DNA from: Paenibacillus turpanensis
GTDB lineage: Bacteria > Bacillota > Bacilli > Paenibacillales > YIM-B00363
DNA length: 64,000 bases
Direction: 5' to 3'
Assembly: GCF_011421635.1 (NCBI RefSeq)
Contig: NZ_WTLI01000001.1
Span: forward strand, 159,213 to 223,212
Shown: positions 61,481 through 64,000 of the stretch, piece after piece
Position numbering within the stretch: position 1 is the stretch's first letter
Layout of the letters: the number at the start of each line of letters is the position of its first letter
Program-made: the position numbers and the translations under genes
The notes under the pieces: generated by a model
Told to the model about the DNA's origin: nothing
The model's database searches: none
Seen by the model: only the letters and a program-made list of their open reading frames with translations

Positions 61481-64000
61481 TTACATCATCATTTGCGGGT
61501 CCACGTCGATGCTGATTTGCAAATCCGTTTTTCGCGTCCGATCATGAAACGCATCCGATGCCCGCCGCACAGCTGCAATTACCTGATCCGGCTCCTTGCG
61601 GATTTTGACGACGCACTGGAACCGGTATCGGTCCTTCAGACGCGGAATCGGCGAGGCGACCGGACCAAGCACCTCCGCACGGAGCTGCTCTGTTTCGAAT
61701 GGATCCATATTGCCCCGCTGGCCCCATTCCGAACGCAGCTTATCCGCCCATTCCTCCGCCGTTCGTACAACAGCCTGAAGCATCGTCCCCGAAAAGGTGA
61801 CACAAATCAGGCGGCAGTATGGGGGATAACCGAGACGCTTCCGTAGCTCGAGCTCCTGCCCGACGAACGCCTCATAATCATGCCGGCTTGCCGTCAGCAC
61901 GCTGTAATGCTCCGGGTTATAGGTTTGGATCACGACCTCGCCTGGAAGCTGATGCCTTCCGGCCCGGCCCGCCACCTGAGTAAGCAGCTGAAACGTCTTT
62001 TCCGCCGCCCGGAAATCGGGCAGGTTCAGCACCGTATCCGCTGCAATCACCCCAACTAACGTGACATAGGGAAAATCAAGCCCCTTGGCAACCATCTGCG
62101 TGCCCAGCAGCACATCCGCCTTGCGCTCGCGGAACAAGTTCAGCCATTTTTCATGCGAGCCCTTCTCGGAGGTGGTATCGACGTCCATGCGAATGACCCG
62201 GATGCCGGGAAACAGCTTTGCCAGCTCCTCCTCGACACGCTGTGTGCCCGTTCCGAAATACCGGATATGCGGACTTTCGCATTCCGGGCAAAGCTCCGGC
62301 TGAAGCTGCGCAAACCCGCAATAATGGCAGCGCAGATGATTGGAGCTTTGATGATATGTAAGCGAAATGTCGCAGTGCGGGCATTCCGCTGTATAACCGC
62401 AGGAGCGGCACATAACGAATGTGGAGTAGCCCCGCCGGTTCAGCAACAGCACGGACTGCTCGCCCCGTTCCAGCCTTGCCTCCAGCCCCTCATGTAAAGG
62501 TTTGGAGAACATCGATCGGTTACCGTTCTTAAGCTGGTCCCGCATATCGACGATCTGCACCGCAGGCAAAGGGCCGCCGAGAGCGCGCTTGCTAAGAAGC
62601 AGACGGGTGTAAGCGCCGCGCAGTGAACGCGCATAGCTCTCCAGCGACGGCGTAGCTGATCCGAGCACAACGGGCGCCCCGTTCATGCGACCGCGCTGCA
62701 GCGCAACCTCGCGGGCATGATACTTCGGGCTGTCCTCCTGCTTGTAAGACGACTCATGCTCCTCATCGATAATGATCAGCCCAAGCTTCGTGAACGGCGC
62801 AAATACCGCCGATCTTGCGCCTACGGCCACCTTCGCGCCGCCTTCGGCGATCTTCCGCCACTCGTCATAGCGCTCGCCGTTCGATAGCCGGCTATGCAGC
62901 ACCGCCACCAAGTCGCCGAAGCGGCTTTTAAAGCGCTCCACCATTTGCGGCGTTAAGGAAATCTCCGGCACGAGCACAATCGCCTCGCGTCCTAAATCAA
63001 GACAAGCCTGGATCGACTGGAGATATACCTCCGTTTTACCGGAACCGGTGATGCCCTGCATGAGAAACGCCTCCGGCCTTTGCTCGCGCACCGCTGCAAC
63101 GATGCTCCCATAGGCCGCCTGCTGCTCATCGGTCAATGCCAGCGGCTTACTGGCAGCAAAGCTGCGGCCTTCGTACGGATCGCGAAGCACCTCCTGCTCC
63201 TTTACCGTCACCCAGCCCTTGCTCTCGAGCGCCTTGACCGCACTGGAGCTGACTCCCAGCTCCTTCGTCAGCTTGGCCAGCGCCACAGCCTCTCCCTGCT
63301 CCTGCAAATATAGCAGCACTTCCTTCTGCTTGGCCGCTCGTGCCGGAAGGGATTCCGCAAGCTCCGCCAGAGCCGCTAACGGACCCACCGCCTCGACAAC
63401 CTGCACCTTTTTCCGGTTCAGCCGGTCCTTCACGCTGCGCTCCAGCTCCAGAACCCCAGCGGCCGTCCAGGACTTCACCAGCGGGGCGCAGTCCGGAAAC
63501 TGCTTCGTCAGCTGATCAAGCTTGATGGGCTGCTTTTGCCGGATATAATCCAGCACACGCTGCTCTTCGTCCGTGGCAACTAAGCCGACTAAGCCGACTA
63601 AGCCGGCTGAGCCGCTCGCTGCTGCAAATTGCCCTTCCATAGCATTATCGGACAGGCTCACCTTCGTTTCTGTTTGCGCCTTGAGCGCAGCGGGAAGCAT
63701 CACCCCGATCGAGGTTATCCGCGGGCAGGCATAAGTACGGCTCACCCAATCGGACAGCTCAATCAGCTCCTCCGTCAACGGAGGCGCAGCGTCAAGCACC
63801 TCTTCGATCCCGCGAAGCTTGGATGGATCAACGTCCGTTTCCCGCGAGAGCCCAACGACAATGCCCTGCAGTACCCTGCCCGCAAATGTGACCGCTACGC
63901 GGCTGCCCACGGCAATCCAGGACTGCCAGTGGTCAGGCACACTGTAATCAAACGGGCGGTCGGCAGGACGCGCCGGCACGTCAACAATAATGCGGGCGTA
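61481..64000 (-). CDS. priA: Primosomal protein N' (helicase PriA), 5' end cut by window
   Basis: Restarts collapsed replication forks. At least 839 residues in the window; the frame is open at the edge and reads YARIIVDVPARPADRPFDY, so only a few N-terminal residues are missing. Walker A GITGSGKTEVY, DEEHESSYKQ, eight zinc-binding Cys (CRSCGYTAECPHC..., CHYCG, CPECES). A linker region with VGLVGLVAT is coded by a 9-nt triplicate. Followed by def at 83 nt. Confidence 0.97.
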   Translation of the reverse strand, partial: YARIIVDVPARPADRPFDYSVPDHWQSWIAVGSRVAVTFAGRVLQGIVVGLSRETDVDPSKLRGIEEVLDAAPPLTEELIELSDWVSRTYACPRITSIGVMLPAALKAQTETKVSLSDNAMEGQFAAASGSAGLVGLVGLVATDEEQRVLDYIRQKQPIKLDQLTKQFPDCAPLVKSWTAAGVLELERSVKDRLNRKKVQVVEAVGPLAALAELAESLPARAAKQKEVLLYLQEQGEAVALAKLTKELGVSSSAVKALESKGWVTVKEQEVLRDPYEGRSFAASKPLALTDEQQAAYGSIVAAVREQRPEAFLMQGITGSGKTEVYLQSIQACLDLGREAIVLVPEISLTPQMVERFKSRFGDLVAVLHSRLSNGERYDEWRKIAEGGAKVAVGARSAVFAPFTKLGLIIIDEEHESSYKQEDSPKYHAREVALQRGRMNGAPVVLGSATPSLESYARSLRGAYTRLLLSKRALGGPLPAVQIVDMRDQLKNGNRSMFSKPLHEGLEARLERGEQSVLLLNRRGYSTFVMCRSCGYTAECPHCDISLTYHQSSNHLRCHYCGFAQLQPELCPECESPHIRYFGTGTQRVEEELAKLFPGIRVIRMDVDTTSEKGSHEKWLNLFRERKADVLLGTQMVAKGLDFPYVTLVGVIAADTVLNLPDFRAAEKTFQLLTQVAGRAGRHQLPGEVVIQTYNPEHYSVLTASRHDYEAFVGQELELRKRLGYPPYCRLICVTFSGTMLQAVVRTAEEWADKLRSEWGQRGNMDPFETEQLRAEVLGPVASPIPRLKDRYRFQCVVKIRKEPDQVIAAVRRASDAFHDRTRKTDLQISIDVDPQMMM
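63579..63605 (-). repeat. Three tandem 9-nt repeats inside priA
   Basis: ACTAAGCCG three times on the plus strand, coding for Gly-Leu-Val units. Copy number could vary by slippage without a frameshift. Confidence 0.8.

Noticed and set aside
1..64000. Insertion sequences, prophage, CRISPR array, tRNA or rRNA genes
   Set aside because: No transposase, integrase, phage structural protein, regularly spaced repeat or cloverleaf was recognised on either strand.

Overview
The window is a stretch of chromosome from a Gram-positive, endospore-forming member of the Bacillales, most likely Paenibacillaceae (Paenibacillus or a close relative). This rests on gene order, moderately high GC, GGAGG-type ribosome binding sites, the sporulation genes spoVM, spoVIF-like and ylbJ, and FapR-type lipid regulation. 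No rRNA, tRNA, insertion sequence, prophage or CRISPR array is visible. Nearly all core genes lie on the minus strand.

Read on the minus strand (right to left), most of the window follows the well-known B. subtilis block: priA-def-fmt-rsmB-rlmN-prpC-prkC-rsgA-rpe, spoVM, rpmB (divergent), yloU-yloV-degV-recG, then fapR-plsX-fabH-fabD-fabG-acpP-fabF-rnc-smc-ftsY, ylxM-ffh-rpsP-khpA-rimM-trmD-rplS-lepB-rbgA-rnhB and a ylqG-like gene. Three inserts break the B. subtilis order. (i) A BMP-type nucleoside ABC transporter (nupNOPQ) plus a chemoreceptor sit between ftsY and ylxM. (ii) The ylb cluster (rpmF, yceD, tmcAL, ylbL, ylbJ, coaD, rsmD) sits beside fapR. (iii) Between rsmD and recG lies an accessory segment with a structured RNA candidate, a gene remnant, a small secreted protein, a second chemoreceptor, an SOS-type module and a five-gene oligopeptide ABC transporter.

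Functional blocks: 8-29 kb holds protein targeting (SRP and FtsY), chromosome condensation (SMC), RNase III and the complete fatty-acid initiation and elongation set under FapR. FapR-like boxes occur in both divergent promoters at 26.9-27.0 kb, so a nitroreductase probably joins the regulon. 37-40 kb holds a SRAP-family DNA-damage protein facing an operon with a UvrX/YqjW-type Y-family polymerase; LexA-box pairs flank both promoters. 46-64 kb holds DNA repair and restart (RecG, PriA), fatty-acid kinase (YloV and DegV), the PrkC/PrpC signalling pair and translation-related enzymes.

Most noteworthy observations: the SOS module with two uncharacterised coupled ORFs; a ~170-nt structured RNA candidate (GNRA-capped hairpin plus strong terminator) next to rsmD; fapR lacking any ATG, GTG or TTG start at its homologous N-terminus, with ATC after a good Shine-Dalgarno; a probably leaderless tmcAL mRNA; and a 26-codon spoVM with a sigma-E-like promoter. 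The genes at both window edges (ylqG-like and priA) are cut.
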